The notes under the pieces are model-generated. The model did not search any database and was not told the origin of the DNA. It saw only the letters and a list, made by a program, of their open reading frames with translations. Below are positions 11,001-22,440 of a stretch of 64,000 bases of DNA, in pieces. This stretch comes from Deroplatys truncata (Eukaryota; Arthropoda; Insecta; Mantodea; Mantidae): NCBI GenBank assembly GCA_030765065.1, contig CM060983.1, positions 53,876,067 to 53,940,066 on the forward strand, in the 5' to 3' direction. The first letter of the stretch is position 1, and each line of letters opens with the position of its first letter. Position numbers and translations under genes: made by a program.

Positions 11001-11895
11001 TAAAGAAGGTAAATTGTTATGGTGGTGATGTATTGTATTTCAACTGTTGGGAAGCCGAACTTGAAGTAGTTGCAACCGCACGTAGGTAAAAAGTTTCCGG
11101 TAATCTTTGTCCCAAATGTACTTTCCGATGGCCTTTGTCCCAAGTTTAAAAAATATTAACTTTGTAATTTTGACTATTTCTTTAAATATTATATATTTAT
11201 GTTTGCCTCGGCTGCGTCAGTATTTCTATTTTTTTAGACATAAGGTCTACGACTGAAGAATGAAGGCTTACACAGTTATACATTTTTCTTCACTCCATTT
11301 ATTAATGCTTGACACGATTTAAATAACACTTCACTGATAGAGAGTGAGAGAGCTGTGAGATTATTTTATTAATTACTTGCACTTTTTAACACTAAACTAT
11401 TTTTGTCTCACACAAAATACGTATTAAATTTCTCGAGGACGCATCTCGTGTCCGGTTAGGAACACTGTCTACAAGCCACTGACTTCTGAATTTGTAAATT
11501 TTGCTCCATTTTAGTTTATGATTGGCTAATCCTAGTCCAATAGAATACCTTCATTTAATTAAAGGTTTTTCTGGTTGTTGATTGGCTATTTTATAAACTG
11601 TCACAAAAAGTACATTATTGTTGCTCTAAGAATTACCAGTAGCATTTAAACTTTCTAATTCATTATTGCCTCAAGGTTACCTCATTGTTAGCAACTTTTA
11701 ACCTATTATTCTCACAGCTTCTACATTATTAAATTACGTAATACATTCACATAATAATATAAACATATATAATGACTGTAATATACACTTTGTATATATT
11801 GTTACATACACATATTGCTCTAAGGTGGGCTGTTATTGAATTTATATATTATATAATTTGACTGAAATCATTTAAGTGTTAAAAATACTGCCTCA
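11001..11895 (-). mobile_element. LTR-B solo LTR, copy 2, with TSD GATT
   Basis: A complete LTR of 895 bp. The right terminus is CTGCCTCA; the left terminus is TAAAGAAGG where other copies have TGAAGAAGG, a single G-to-A change. GATT lies on both sides (10997-11000 and 11896-11899), a 4-bp target duplication. No internal gag/pol remains, so this is a solo LTR from recombination. LTR sense is the minus strand. Confidence 0.85.
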
Positions 11896-11940
11896 GATTA
11901 TATAATTAAACATAAACCAAGAACAGCGAAGGGCAACCTT

Positions 11941-12172
11941 GTGAGCTAATAACATCACATTGTCACCTTACCACACCCCTTTCGTTTTGTGCTATGAAGC
12001 ATTTCCCCTTCATTCACTTACTGACAGCTGGTCGCAATGGCAGCATGTTACAAGGCACCTAAACATTGGAGGTTGGACAAGCCATGACCACATGAATACA
12101 TCATAGCTCCGCGAACAATGCGTGGGGTTAAATCCGCCCTCCTCTATTTCTCTTGGGGTTGGGCATTACTAG
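11941..12172 (+). repeat. Left arm of a 235-bp inverted repeat
   Basis: It pairs with 13897-14130 in reverse orientation. Shared landmarks are the 'TTTCGTTTTGTGCTATGAAG' segment, CGCAATGGCA, GTTACAAGG, GAACAATGCGTGG and AAATCCGCCCTCC. I do not recognise the element. Confidence 0.8.
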
Positions 12173-12273
12173 GTAAGAGGCAAAACTTAATTTGCCAGGT
12201 CCTTAATTTTAAATTTATATTTCATAATTGTATGCATACAATGTCGCACTCATTGCTATCACATCTAGGTACA

Positions 12274-13275
12274 TACAGGATGTAAAAAAGTGCACGGCAC
12301 TAATTGCAGGACACATTCCTAACATGTAGAGGAAGAAATTATGTTATATGAACATGGCTCTGGAAACGCTTTGTTACCATGTTACAACTCATTAATCATG
12401 GAAAACACACAAGAATAGAACTACCAGCACACCACGTGTACTCTTTCTCACAGGAGATGTTCAATATGTCCTCTGTGAGCATTGATGCATGCAGCAACCC
12501 GCGTCGTAGTGAATCCCGGATGCGCTGATGTATCCCTGGAGTATTGCATATGGCTTCGCATTTACGGGCACGGAGACATTGAGCATCTGGTACTGGAGTT
12601 CGATACAAAACAGCTTTCAAATACACCCACAAATAAAATCAGTGGGTTTAGGTCTGTGGAGGTCAAGCAATTGGTCCACTCTACCTATCCATCTGTCGCC
12701 GAATATGTTATTTAAAAGCCGATGGACATAAACACTAAATGGGTGCTCCATCGTGCATGAAGTACATGTTTTATCACACAGCTAAAGACACATCTGCTAA
12801 CAGATCAGGTAGAACATTCTCTACGAAATTATGGTAACTGTCCGTTGTTGAGCCTGGGTGGAAGAACGTGAGGCTCTACCAAACAGTCACCAACAATGCC
12901 GGCCCAAACATTGTGTTGATGACTTACTTCAACAGTTGCGTGAGGATTGACGTCAGCCCATACATGCCGATTGTGATAATTTTGAATCTGATCTCGTTGA
13001 AACGACGCCTCATCTGTGAACAGCACCGTTGCACTAAAATCAGGGTTGACACTTTGTTGCATAAACCATTCGCAGGAGGAAAATCAGCTGCTGATAGGGT
13101 ATACACACGCTGTAAATGATATGGATATAGCCGGACCTCGTGTATCACTCGCCAGACAGTCATGTGGTCAACATTCATTGTTGCAACTACTTGTCTTATA
13201 CTGACTTTAGGGTCGTCGTCAACTGCCTGAAGAATTGCCGCCTCCCGTTACGGTATCCTCGTCCCAAGGATTAAA
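12274..13275 (-). pseudogene. Mariner/IS630-type DDE transposase pseudogene
   Basis: Minus-strand remnants in the right order, but in shifting frames, make up most of a Tc1/mariner (IS630-like) transposase. The order is: a helix-turn-helix segment with VATMNVDHMTVWRVIHEV; LYPYHLQRVYTLSAADFPPA; FTDEASFQRD with the first catalytic Asp; VWAGIVGD; FMHDGAP with the second Asp; a degraded DLNP segment with the third acidic site; and a C-terminal stretch ending TPGIHQRIRDSLRR. Several stops and frameshifts interrupt it. The 3' end has a terminus-like TACAGGATGT at about 12273, resembling the TACAGGGTGT ends common in this group. The 5' end is missing. It lies between the arms of a 235-bp inverted repeat. 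It would have catalysed cut-and-paste transposition and is not functional now. Confidence 0.9.
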
Positions 13276-13327
13276 ATAGCATTGAGGCGCCAATGATTAA
13301 AACATTGTATATTTGAGATACTGAATG

Positions 13328-13785
13328 AATTTTGTATAATTCTTTACTACTAATCGTAAGAGATAAACGAAACCCTACTGCACGAAAAAGGAGAATCTCG
13401 TTAAAACATACGATTTATGTCAAACAACTCTTTTATGCCATTATATATTTCCGAAATATTCATTGCTCTTGGTTTAACCTTCTTACTTCATATAATCGAA
13501 GTGACAAATCACCATTCATTTGTTTCTCGCAATGTCATGCAATCATGCAAAGCATATGGGATTTCAAAGCCAACATATAAGCAACCAGTTTTATAACGCT
13601 TTGACCATCACTTCAGTCCACTGTATCCCACTTGTACCTGCAACAAAAGGTGCAATGAAATAATATTTGCAAATGCTTATTTTGTTTAACATGAAGTAAA
13701 TAGAACATTAAGCTTTTGTAAGAATAATCTTTAGAACAGATGTCAAAATAAATTATAATGGGTAGAAAAATTACTGTGTCTGTTA
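13328..13785 (+). repeat. Family A2, diverged copy
   Basis: The order of A segments is kept: GTAAGAGATAAACGAAA, TCTCGTTAAAACATAC, TTTCCGAAATATTC, then AACATGAAGTAAATAGA. Divergence is high and both ends are lost. Confidence 0.65.
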
Positions 13786-13896
13786 ACAGCTCAGACTTCT
13801 TTTTTGTTTCTATCTGCTCCCTTTTAATCATGGCAGCTATTTCACAGAAGGTTCCTTACATTTTTGTTGCAGGGACCTGAGGCGATAGTTGTTAAC

Positions 13897-14130
13897 AGTG
13901 ATGCCCAACCTTAAATGAAACAGGGGAGGGCGGATTTACCTCCACGCATTGTTCGCAGAGCTATAGTGCATTCATGTGGCCATGGGTTGATCAAAGACCA
14001 ATGTTTGGTTACCTTGTAACATGCCATTGCGATTAGCCGTCAGTGAGTAAGCGAGTGAAGGGGAAATGCTTCATAGCACAAAACGAAGGAGGTGGGGTAA
14101 GGCGACAATATGACATCATTAGCTCATAAG
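13897..14130 (-). repeat. Right arm of a 235-bp inverted repeat
   Basis: It is the reverse complement of 11941-12172 with about 80-85% identity by eye. The 1.7 kb between the arms holds the transposase pseudogene and an A2 fragment. Confidence 0.8.
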
Positions 14131-14309
14131 AGACAAAGTTGGGCTTCACTGGTTATCAATATAAGCTATCCTTGATAATACGCACTAAGTGAATGAGTTA
14201 ATGAGAAACTAAAAACAGACTAATTAACACTTCACAATGTAGCATTCAAAAGAGTAATGTTAAAAACACACTTGTGCATATTTCTAAAATGGTCAAAACC
14301 CTTAAGTTT

Positions 14310-15112
14310 TATTCAACGTGCATTGTACGTTAAAGAGATCTACTTATTTCCCATTTCAGCTATTAAGGTATCCACTTAAACATGTAGGAATGAAAATAAT
14401 TTCAGGGGTTATTTATGGACAATTCGAAAAAAGGTTTGGTTATCGCTTCGGCCTCCTGTATTCCCTTGTATCTACAACGAAACGAGTAGCGAAACCATTT
14501 CTGTAAATGTTTATCTCGGAGTAGATAGACAAATAAACTTTTGTAAGACCGTGCGAGCTGGCTCCGCGGTAACGTGTGAGGCTCGCATTCGGGAGGTAAC
14601 GGTTTCGATTCCAGTCGACCGTCCACTCTAACCTTAGGTTTTTCGTGGTTTTCCCTGGTCGGTAGACCAATACGGGGGTGGTTTCTCATCTACCGCTATT
14701 TCCTTTCGATCATTTTCCATTTCCTTCTAGGTTTCGTGGCGTGTGGCGGCGCCGGGCAGAGGAGCAGATAATTGCTCAAAGGAAGTACTCCGCTTGTACA
14801 CTAGAGGGCTACTTGGTCGACGGGTCGTTAATCGCCTTTCTAGGCAACGCTAGGATCTTCGAGCCTGGAATTGTTAGGGACTTCCGCGCGTCTCTGTGAC
14901 CAGTCTGTCTTTGGCCTGTAGCCTCCTATGGTTCCTAACCTTCATCTCTTCCTCCTGGGGGTGGTAGTCACAATGGATCTATGTAGATACAGTGCGCGAG
15001 TTGCCTCCCTGCGTTGTGTAACCTATGAACTTTTGTAAGATTAATATGTAGAATGACTTTATAAATAAATGATAGTGGGTACAGAAAATCATGTGATAGA
15101 TTTATCTCTACC
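14310..15112 (+). repeat. Family A2 copy split by a SINE
   Basis: The A2 body (14310-14548) resumes after the SINE at 15028 and ends near a 'GTGGGTACAGAAAATCATGTG' segment, the degenerate right terminus. The flanks of the SINE, rejoined, give the A2 order seen elsewhere. Confidence 0.7.
14549..15027 (+). mobile_element. SINE, type C1, with 13-bp TSD
   Basis: A complete tRNA-derived SINE of 479 bp. The head has an A box (AGCTGGCTCCGCGGTAACG) and a B box (GGTTTCGATTCC). The body follows, with TTTTCGTGGTTTTCCCTGG, GGGGGTGGTTTCTCATC, GGGCAGAGGAGCAG and ATTGTTAGGGACTTCCGCG. AACTTTTGTAAGA flanks it on both sides (14536-14548, 15028-15040), an exact 13-bp duplication made by LINE-type target-primed insertion. 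It would be transcribed by RNA polymerase III from the internal A and B boxes. It encodes no protein. Confidence 0.9.
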
Positions 15113-15798
15113 TCATGCAGTAGTGGGTTGGTTCTTGGCAATAAATTTGAACTGGATTTATATCTTCTCCCTACAGAAACGTTATCACAAAGATGATAGA
15201 ACATCCAGGTTTAATCACACCTTGCTGAAACCCCACATTATTTAAGTGCAGGGGGTGCCTTTACGTTTTGATTTACATATCGACCCAGTTTTTAACACAC
15301 ACGTGAGGGAGGTGAACTGATTGGATCGTGCGAAGACAAATACTCGCCCGGTTCCTAACGTAATAACAAAGGAAATTGCATCTTGTTGTTAGTGCTGACT
15401 GCAATCGGTTATTTGCTGCTGGTTTATTCACGGGACGAGAGTGGGAATCTGGGACAGAGAAGCTGTTCATGAAATACGTAGTAGCTACATACCGCACTGC
15501 ACTGCGCCACTTGACTCCCCTACTCGTTAAAACACTCGGGCCCTGACCGACCGAACTTTCAGTGCTTGAGTGATTTTTATGTTAACCGTCTGCGGTAGCT
15601 TTGTGCTGCCCGTTCAGCCTGCAAACACGCAGGAAAACAATACGCATAAACTCAAGAGGTTGGCGAAAATATTTCTTCCACTGTGGCGGCGGAGTGTAGG
15701 CGAAAAGGCAATTCATAAAGTAATAAATATGAGGTGTTACGTTCATGTGACCTACTCAACCCATTATCGTTTGTTTTTATATAGCTACTACGAAAGCT
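15113..15798. other. Unannotated DNA
   Basis: No gene was recognised. 15260-15560 is GC-richer than its surroundings but has no motif I can name. Confidence 0.4.
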
Positions 15799-16740
15799 TG
15801 ACTTTCTCTACTACATTTAGCAACTAGGGGAAGTATTGCATTCCACCCAAAAATTCAATACCGATATTTCAGCGGAAATACGTATTTTAAAGCTCCCAAA
15901 AGAAGCATTTTTAGAAGAGAAAACTGATGTGTTACATTCACATGACATTCTCTACTCTTGTACAAACTATTTTTATAAACGCTTATTCTCCATATGCTTC
16001 ATGTTAATCTTATTGTTAATTTTCTTGTAGATGCAAGGGGAATTGCTAGGCTTTAAGCGATAGTCAAATGTTTTAAGAGCTGGTTGCTATGTGGAGTATT
16101 CCATTCTCTTTGCATTACCAGGACAAAAAAAATCAATAACGAATTTGAGAGAAGGTATAAGTATTGGAAAATGTAAGGGAATAACAAGCAATATCTTGAA
16201 AATGGTTCACTCAACTAAAAAAATGTATATGATATAAATTGTGTATTTTAACGCGATCTACATTTTTTGTGTAGTAAAATTTTGTCTATCTCTTATGGTT
16301 TACCAGTTATGCAAAAGGCGCTCACAATGAAGAACACTTTTGGAGACATTCCCACAAAATTCAAGATATTTATTTTATTTGTCATGAAACTATCTTAAAT
16401 ATATGATATTTTAATCAAAATTGTTAGAGACAGTTTTGGGAAAATTAAAATTTTCGAAACATGTTCCATGTAAAGGCTAATCTGGGGTGGGAGGATTTTC
16501 TTGAAAACCTTCGTGTCGCATCTCTGGAAGATACTGAACCTAAATACTAAGTTTGGTGTTTATCCGACTGTTCGTTTCTGACATATGTTGTTCACAGACA
16601 CACACAAAATGTTTCAAAAAATGTTTTTTTTTAATTCAGGGGGTTTCAAAACATATATTTCCAGTGAAATCTCGGTATCGAATTTTTGGGTGGAATACAA
16701 TACTTCCCCTACTTACTGTACGTAGTAGACAAAGTAAAAA
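15799..16740 (-). repeat. Family A full copy (reverse) joined to a forward stub
   Basis: A forward hairpin-end stub (15799-15920) is followed immediately by a full reverse copy that opens with CTGATGTGTTACATTCACAT and closes with GTAGTAGACAAAGTAA. The junction is abrupt, so one copy has inserted into, or recombined with, another. Confidence 0.85.
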
Positions 16741-17106
16741 AGTCCGTGTGTGTGTCTGTGAACAACATGACTGAAAAAGGAAAAGTCAGATAAATACCAA
16801 AATTGGCATTTAGGTTCAGTATCTTTCAAAGATACGACATGAAAATTTTAAACTACCCTTTACATGGAAACTTTTTCGAAAATGTTGATTTTCTCAAAAA
16901 TGGCTCTAACGATTTTGATTACTATATCATAAGTTTAAGATAATTTTATGGCAAATGAAATGTATATCTTGAATGTTCTGGGAATGTCCCCAAAAGTCCT
17001 CATTCTGAATGGCTTTCGCATAACTGGTAAACCGTAAGAGATAGACAACATTTTACTACACAAAAAATGTAGATCGCGTTGAAACACACAATTTATGCCA
17101 TGTATA
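16741..17106 (+). repeat. Family A2, truncated forward copy
   Basis: It begins at the GT tract directly after the previous reverse copy and stops where the next forward copy begins. Confidence 0.7.
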
Positions 17107-18012
17107 TTTTTACTTTCTCCACTACGTATAGTATGTAGGGGAAGTATTGTATTTCACTCAAACATTCAGTACCGATATTTCTTCGGAAATACATGCTTTG
17201 AGACCCCCTGAATCCAAAAAATGCATTTTTGAAAATATGTCCGTGAGTGTGTCTGTCTGTGTGTCTGTGAACAGCATAACTCAGAAACGAACAGTCGGAT
17301 AAACACCAAACTTGGTAGATTCAGTATATTCCAGAGATGCGACACGAAGGTTTTCAAGAAAATACCCCCACCCCAGATTACCCTTTACATGGAAAATTTT
17401 TGGAAAATTTTAATTTTCTCAAAAATAGCTCTAATGATTTTGATTAAAATATCATATGTTTAATATATTTTCATGACAAATAAAATGTATATCTTGAATT
17501 TTCTGGGAATGTCTCCAAACGTATTCTTCATTGTGAACGGCTTTTGCATAACTGGTAAACCATAAGAGATAGACAAAATTTTACTACACAAAAAATGTAG
17601 ATCGCGTTAAAATACACAATTTATGTCATATATATTTTTTTGTTGTTGAGTGAACCATTTTCGAGATATTGCTTGCTATTCCCTTAAATTTTTCAATACT
17701 TATTTTCTGAAATGGGAATTCGTTATTCATTTGTTTATCTTGGATATGCAAAGAGTATTAATCTGTGGCAAAGAGAATGGTGCTGCACATAGCAACCAGC
17801 TATTAAGAGTAATGTCTATGCTTAAAGGCTACTGTATTTCTACATTACCCTTGTGAATATATATTCCCCTTACATCTACGAGAAACTTAGCAATAAGATA
17901 GACTCTGCAAATGTTTATCTGGATTAACATGAAGTAGATGGAGAATAAGCGTTTCTAAAAATAGTTTGTACAAGAGTAGAGAAAGTCATGTGAGGTAACA
18001 CATAAGAATTTT
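17107..18012 (+). repeat. Family A, near full-length forward copy
   Basis: It starts TTTTTACTTTCTCCACTACG and ends AGTAGAGAAAGTCATGTGAG plus a T-run. All landmarks are in order. Confidence 0.85.
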
Positions 18013-18355
18013 TTTTTTTGTGGAGCGAACCATTCCTTGTAATTTATTTGAGATTTCCAATACTTAAACTTTTAAAATTTTTATCAAATGGGATTTCGTT
18101 ATTCCCCTAATTTTTTTTTTGTTACTGGACATAAAAAGAGAATGGAATACTCCACATAGCAACCAGCTCTTAAAATATTTGACTAGATCTAAAAGCCTAC
18201 CATATTCCCCTTGCACCTCAAGGAAATTAGCAATAAGATAGTTTCTGCAAATGCTTATCTCTATTAATATGCTGTAGATGAAAAATAAGGGTTTCTAAAA
18301 ATAGTTTGTTCAAAAGTAGAGAAAGTTATGTGAGTGTAACACATCAGATTTTTTT
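18013..18355 (+). repeat. Family A, tandem partial copy
   Basis: Only the 3' half is present (GAGCGAACCATTCCTTG to AAAGTTATGTGAGTGTAACA), in tandem with the previous copy. Confidence 0.75.
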
Positions 18356-19298
18356 GTGTAGTACGATGGTGCATAAGTCTTATGTTTACCAGTTATACAA
18401 AATTATATAGCATACCTTCCGAGTGAAGACGACTTCACAGGCTATTCCCAGAAAATTCAAAATATAATATCTATATTTTATTTTTCTTAAAAATATGGTG
18501 TTGTAATCCAAATCTTTACTACCTGTTTTGAAAATAACAAGTATCGAAAATTCTGTCATGTAAAGTGTTAGGTTGGGATGGGGGAACTTCTTGAAAATGT
18601 TGGTGTTGCGTCTTTGAGGAACTCGTTTTAGAGTTCACAAACACACAGACACATACACGGACATTTTTTCTATTTTTCGGGGGTCCAGGCATGTGTTTCC
18701 GGTGAAATCCCGACATCGAATTTTTGGGTGGAATATAATATACTCCCTCTACTTCAACCGAGCGGGATGGCTCAGGCGCGAGCGTCTGTGGCACATTCGG
18801 GAGGTCCCGGGTTTGATCCCCGGTGACCGCCTACCCTCTTCCATGGGTTTTTCGTTGTTTCCCTGGGTCGACAGGCGAATGCTGGGGTGGTTCATCTTCT
18901 ACCACGGCTCTCCTCTCTCTCATTTCTTGTACCTCAACATCTTGTCATCTGCTTCAGGGTTGTAGGACCAGGTGAAGGTGTTTGGCGGGTTGCTGCTGGG
19001 CGGTGGCTTGTGGTCTGTTGAAGTTTCTTTCCTGGCATCGCTGCGGTACCGCTTAGTTAGCTGTCTCCTCAGCGTGGGGTTCCGTTACGGGCGACCCTGG
19101 AGGTTGGTGGCTTGTGTGCAGGGACCTGGCGGCTCGGATGCAGTTCTATCTGGAAACGTTAGGGAACCCGTCCGTGTTTGCATCCCGCGGATCTGGTCAC
19201 CTTTCAGGTCTTTCCTTTCATCCCTCCCTTACAGGGGTAACATTGGAAGCGTTGATATGTACCTTCCTCTACTTTAAGTACGTAATAGAGAAAGTAAA
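18356..19298 (-). repeat. Family A/A2 reverse copy split by a SINE
   Basis: The reverse body runs to 18757, is cut by the SINE at 18758-19265, and resumes with GTACGTAATAGAGAAAGTAA, the hairpin end. Confidence 0.7.
18758..19265 (+). mobile_element. SINE, type C2, with 12-bp TSD
   Basis: The tRNA-like head has an A box (CGGGATGGCTCAGGCGCGAG) and a near-perfect B box (GGGTTTGATCCCC). The C2 body follows (GCGAATGCTGGGGTGG, TCATCTGCTTCAGGGTTG, GGAAACGTTAGGGAA), shared with 27869 and 42856. CCTCTACTTCAA (18746-18757) and CCTCTACTTTAA (19266-19277) flank it, a 12-bp duplication with one difference. It landed inside the hairpin end of a family A copy. Confidence 0.88.
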
Positions 19299-19384
19299 CG
19301 TCTGACTTCTTACATTCCCATGACTTTATTTTTGTATATCTTCTGTATACCATTCTTACAAAATCTTATTTTATTATCTTCTTA

Positions 19385-19806
19385 ACTCGCTTATCCAATT
19401 TTCAGGGGTTGCTTCTGATTCCTGTCCGGTGATCTATCGTTTTACTGTCCGTCTTCTAAGTCAAACTTAGCCTTAACATTTTTCACACTACCACAACAAC
19501 TTAAAACGAGTCGTTCCTCTTTTCCTTCTTGTGGCCGACCAATCAACTATCCGTCTCGCCGTCTCTTCTCCTTCATTCTTTGTACAGTCCTTACAACTGC
19601 AATATCCATTCTTCAATTCTATTTATCACCGCATCTTCTGCTTCCATCTCTGCTCTAATAACATCATTCTCTATATGTCGTAGTCGAGACATTCCCATAC
19701 TTCTACGTAAACCATCCATTTCAGTGCTCTCCAACTTTTTCTTCCATCGTTCAAAGTCCAAAACTCTGACCCATACATAAGGACACTATCCACAAATGTT
19801 TTCAGG
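19385..19806 (-). pseudogene. RTE-like LINE, C-terminal part
   Basis: On the minus strand the fragments ILKTFVDSVLMYGSEFW and then, after a frameshift, MDGLRRSMGMSRLRHIENDV and INRIEEWIL match the region after the reverse transcriptase in RTE/CR1-like LINEs ('..LYG.E.W', 'm..LRRs.GisRl..i.N'). It continues the piece at 20343-20578; a family A copy separates them. It is degenerate. Confidence 0.75.
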
Positions 19807-19810
19807 ATAC

Positions 19811-20342
19811 ATTTTTACTTTCTCCTCCAAAAAAAATGGAAAAAAGTGCATATGTATTTGTGTGTGTGTGCGTGTGTGTTACTATGTGGGTACCCGTCTG
19901 TGTCTCTGTGAACGGCATAACTCAAAACTCGGTTTACCAAACTTGTTATTTTCAGCATCTTCAAAGGATGCGACACAAAATGTTAAAGCACACAATTTAT
20001 ATTAAATACTTTTTTTTCGTGGAGCTAACTATTTCCGAGATACTTCTTGTTATTGGCTTGAATTTTCCACTATTTATGTATATTATTATTTTCCCCCTCC
20101 TGCTCATATAAAGAAAATGAAATGTCAAAGCTAACACATAGCGACCAGCTATTAAAAGATTTAAGTATCTCTTAAACCAACTGTATTCCCCTATTCCTAT
20201 TGTTCCTACAATAAAAATATTTAATAAAGCAATTTCTGCAAATCTTTATCTCGATTTACAAAGTAGATAGAAGAATAAGCTTTCGTGAGAATATTTTGTT
20301 GATAAATGGGTAGAGAAGGTCATTGAATGAAACGCATACAGT
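19811..20342 (+). repeat. Family A copy inserted in a LINE
   Basis: It begins ATTTTTACTTTCTCCTCC, carries a GT tract (19858-19880) and ends in the region GGGTAGAGAAGGTCATTGAA, before a T-run. The LINE reading resumes directly on each side. Confidence 0.75.
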
Positions 20343-20578
20343 TTTTTTTTCATTTCTCTATTCCATAGGATGTCGTTGAAGGACCTTATTATTTTCCTAG
20401 CTTGGTTGATGCGATTGTTTGTTTCCTTTACATACCAGAACTGTATGTGATTGTAACTAAATAGTGAAGTTGTTACCTTCTTAACTGTTAAGTCTTTTAC
20501 AACCAAATCCCCTTGCTTCCCTCCAACAATAAAATATTCTGTGTTTATAAAATTTACTTTCAGTCCATGCAAAATATA
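20343..20578 (-). pseudogene. RTE-like LINE, reverse-transcriptase fragment
   Basis: The minus-strand frame reads HGLKVNFINTEYFIVGG, then DLTVKKVTT, then NNRINQARKIIRSFNDILWN. These match the thumb region of RTE-like reverse transcriptases ('GLk.N..KTe', 'rI..a......l..iLW.'). The catalytic YADD box is not included. The segment is upstream, in coding sense, of the part at 19385-19806. Confidence 0.8.
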
Positions 20579-20589
20579 TTTCCGTATAT

Positions 20590-21095
20590 TTTGCTATTTA
20601 CTTCATTTTGATCTAGTTTAGCTTTTGCGGAAATAGTTTCATTACATATTTCATTGTAGGTGCACACAAAGGGAATACATAAGTCAAATCTTTAAAAAGC
20701 GGTTCGCTATATGCTAGAGGAAAGCAAGAGGAAAATTCCATACGTTCATGACAGCACGAGCAGCAAACGAATTGCGACTTAACAGTTCAAAAATATTTTG
20801 GAAATTAAAGCCAATAGCAATTGGATTTCTCGGAAAGGTTAATGTCAAAAATGGATATACATTTTGTGTTTCAGCGAGCTCTACAGTTTTCGTGTGGTAT
20901 TATTGTCTAAATCTTATGGTTTAGAAGTTGTAGGGACTACATTCGGAATGAAGACCTACATTCTATTCGCATAAAAACTGAGATCTATATTTTAGTAGTC
21001 ATGGAAATATCTTAAACCTATGGAGTTTTAATCAAAGTTTTACGGGCGCTTTTGAGAAAGTAGAAAATAAAAATCTTTTAAATAAAAAGGATAGT
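20590..21095 (-). repeat. Family A2, diverged reverse copy
   Basis: Recognisable reverse-A2 order: TTTCATTACATATTTCATTG, TTAAAAAGCGGTTCGCTATA, CGTGTGGTATTATTGTCTA, TCATGGAAATATCTTAAAC. The hairpin end is lost. Confidence 0.65.
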
Positions 21096-21440
21096 TTGCA
21101 GTGGGATAAGGTTCTTGAATCAACAGCGATACTTCAACAGCCGTCACCCAGCCCACGTTATGTTTCTAAGATTGGAGAGGCGTTTACTCTTTGCTATATT
21201 TCGTGATTCATACTGCCTATGACCTCCATCAGAGACCCAGCACGTAAACAAAGGATTTTAGGATATGGGTTTATCATAGTAATTCCAGGAGCGGTTGCGA
21301 ATTTATCTGATGAAATTCGTAACCTCGAATGAGATATATCAATACTTTTCCACTAATAAAATATAACATTATATAAATACTATTACCTTCTTGCTTGTGT
21401 TCTTTCAAATCAAATCACCATGGATATAAACTTCCATTAC
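21096..21440. other. Unannotated DNA
   Basis: No gene or shared repeat recognised. Confidence 0.4.
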
Positions 21441-22043
21441 ACATATACACATTTCGTTTTAGGTAGACTTAGGAAGAACACGAGGCTGAAACGATAGTCA
21501 GATTTTTAAAATGAGGAGGAGCGCTATGTGATGTCTTTGAAATTCCATGTTCTTCGAATGACCATGAGAAAAACACGAGTAGCGACTTACCACTTGAAAA
21601 TATGTTTAAAAATCCAAACAAGTAACAAAGAATATTTGGGAAATTGTTAATGCCACAAAAAGTTTATTGAAAAAACTGAATTGTGCGCTTTAACGAGGTT
21701 TAGAGTTTTGTTGTGTGAGATTTTTTCTATCTTAGGGTTTACAGTTACACAAAAGACATTTAAAATGAAGAGGACTTTACAGGGTATTCTGAGTAAATTC
21801 AATGTACATTATATTTATGTAAATATCTTAAATATATGGTATTTTAATAAAAAATGTACAATAATTTGGTATTTAACCGACTTTTTGTTTTTCATTTGTG
21901 CTATCCACAGCGCAAGCGGACCTTTTTGTGTGAATGCTTTTTTTATTTAAGGGATCTCAAAATCTGTATTTCCATTGAAATCCGCAGATGGAATTTTTGG
22001 GCGGAATGCAATATCCCTCTACTTTAAGTATAGGGAAAGTAAA
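21441..22043 (-). repeat. Family A2, reverse copy with hairpin end
   Basis: It runs from the A2 body to TACTTTAAGTATAGGGAAAG at the right edge. The region equivalent to the CA tract is short here. Confidence 0.7.
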
Positions 22044-22169
22044 ATGAAACAAAATAAAGCGGTAATGTGTATGTTGTAAAACAATTTGATATTCAGAATT
22101 TATGGTAGCGTGAGATATCAAAACGGGACCAAACTCATTAGCCAGGGACTCGCGTGGCTTAGACCGGGA

Positions 22170-22440
22170 GCAAGGCGGATGTTGAATAAAGGTTACTGAT
22201 GAAAATAGGAGAATCTGCCCCATTTGCGAAGAGGAAGAGTCGTGGGTCCTGGCAAACTATGGGAATACGGAGGAATTGAGGGAAACATATTTACTGTGCT
22301 TGTTTAGCACCTCGAATGGAGAAGGCATGCTAGACACTACTGGCAGGCAGGGAAGACATAGAGGAGATAGATAGATTTCTGCATAAAGCGAGACAGCTGA
22401 GGTTTGATGTCTGATAGTACGGAAGAGGGGTGTAAGAAGA
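22170..22440 (+). pseudogene. Non-LTR retrotransposon 3' coding end
   Basis: A plus-strand stretch reads VTDENRRICPICEEEESWVL and, after a frameshift, DIEEIDRFLHKARQLRFDV followed by a stop. A 'R.C.iC...ee.w' zinc-knuckle-like segment followed by a charged final helix is usual at the C-terminus of insect LINE ORF2 proteins. The usual third and fourth zinc ligands are not in frame. The reverse transcriptase itself is missing, so this is a 5'-truncated copy. Confidence 0.6.

Noticed and set aside
11001-11895. LTR-B as a Helitron or MITE
   Set aside because: TG...CA termini, 4-bp target duplications and primer-site-like sequence at one end fit a solo LTR better; Helitrons make no duplication.
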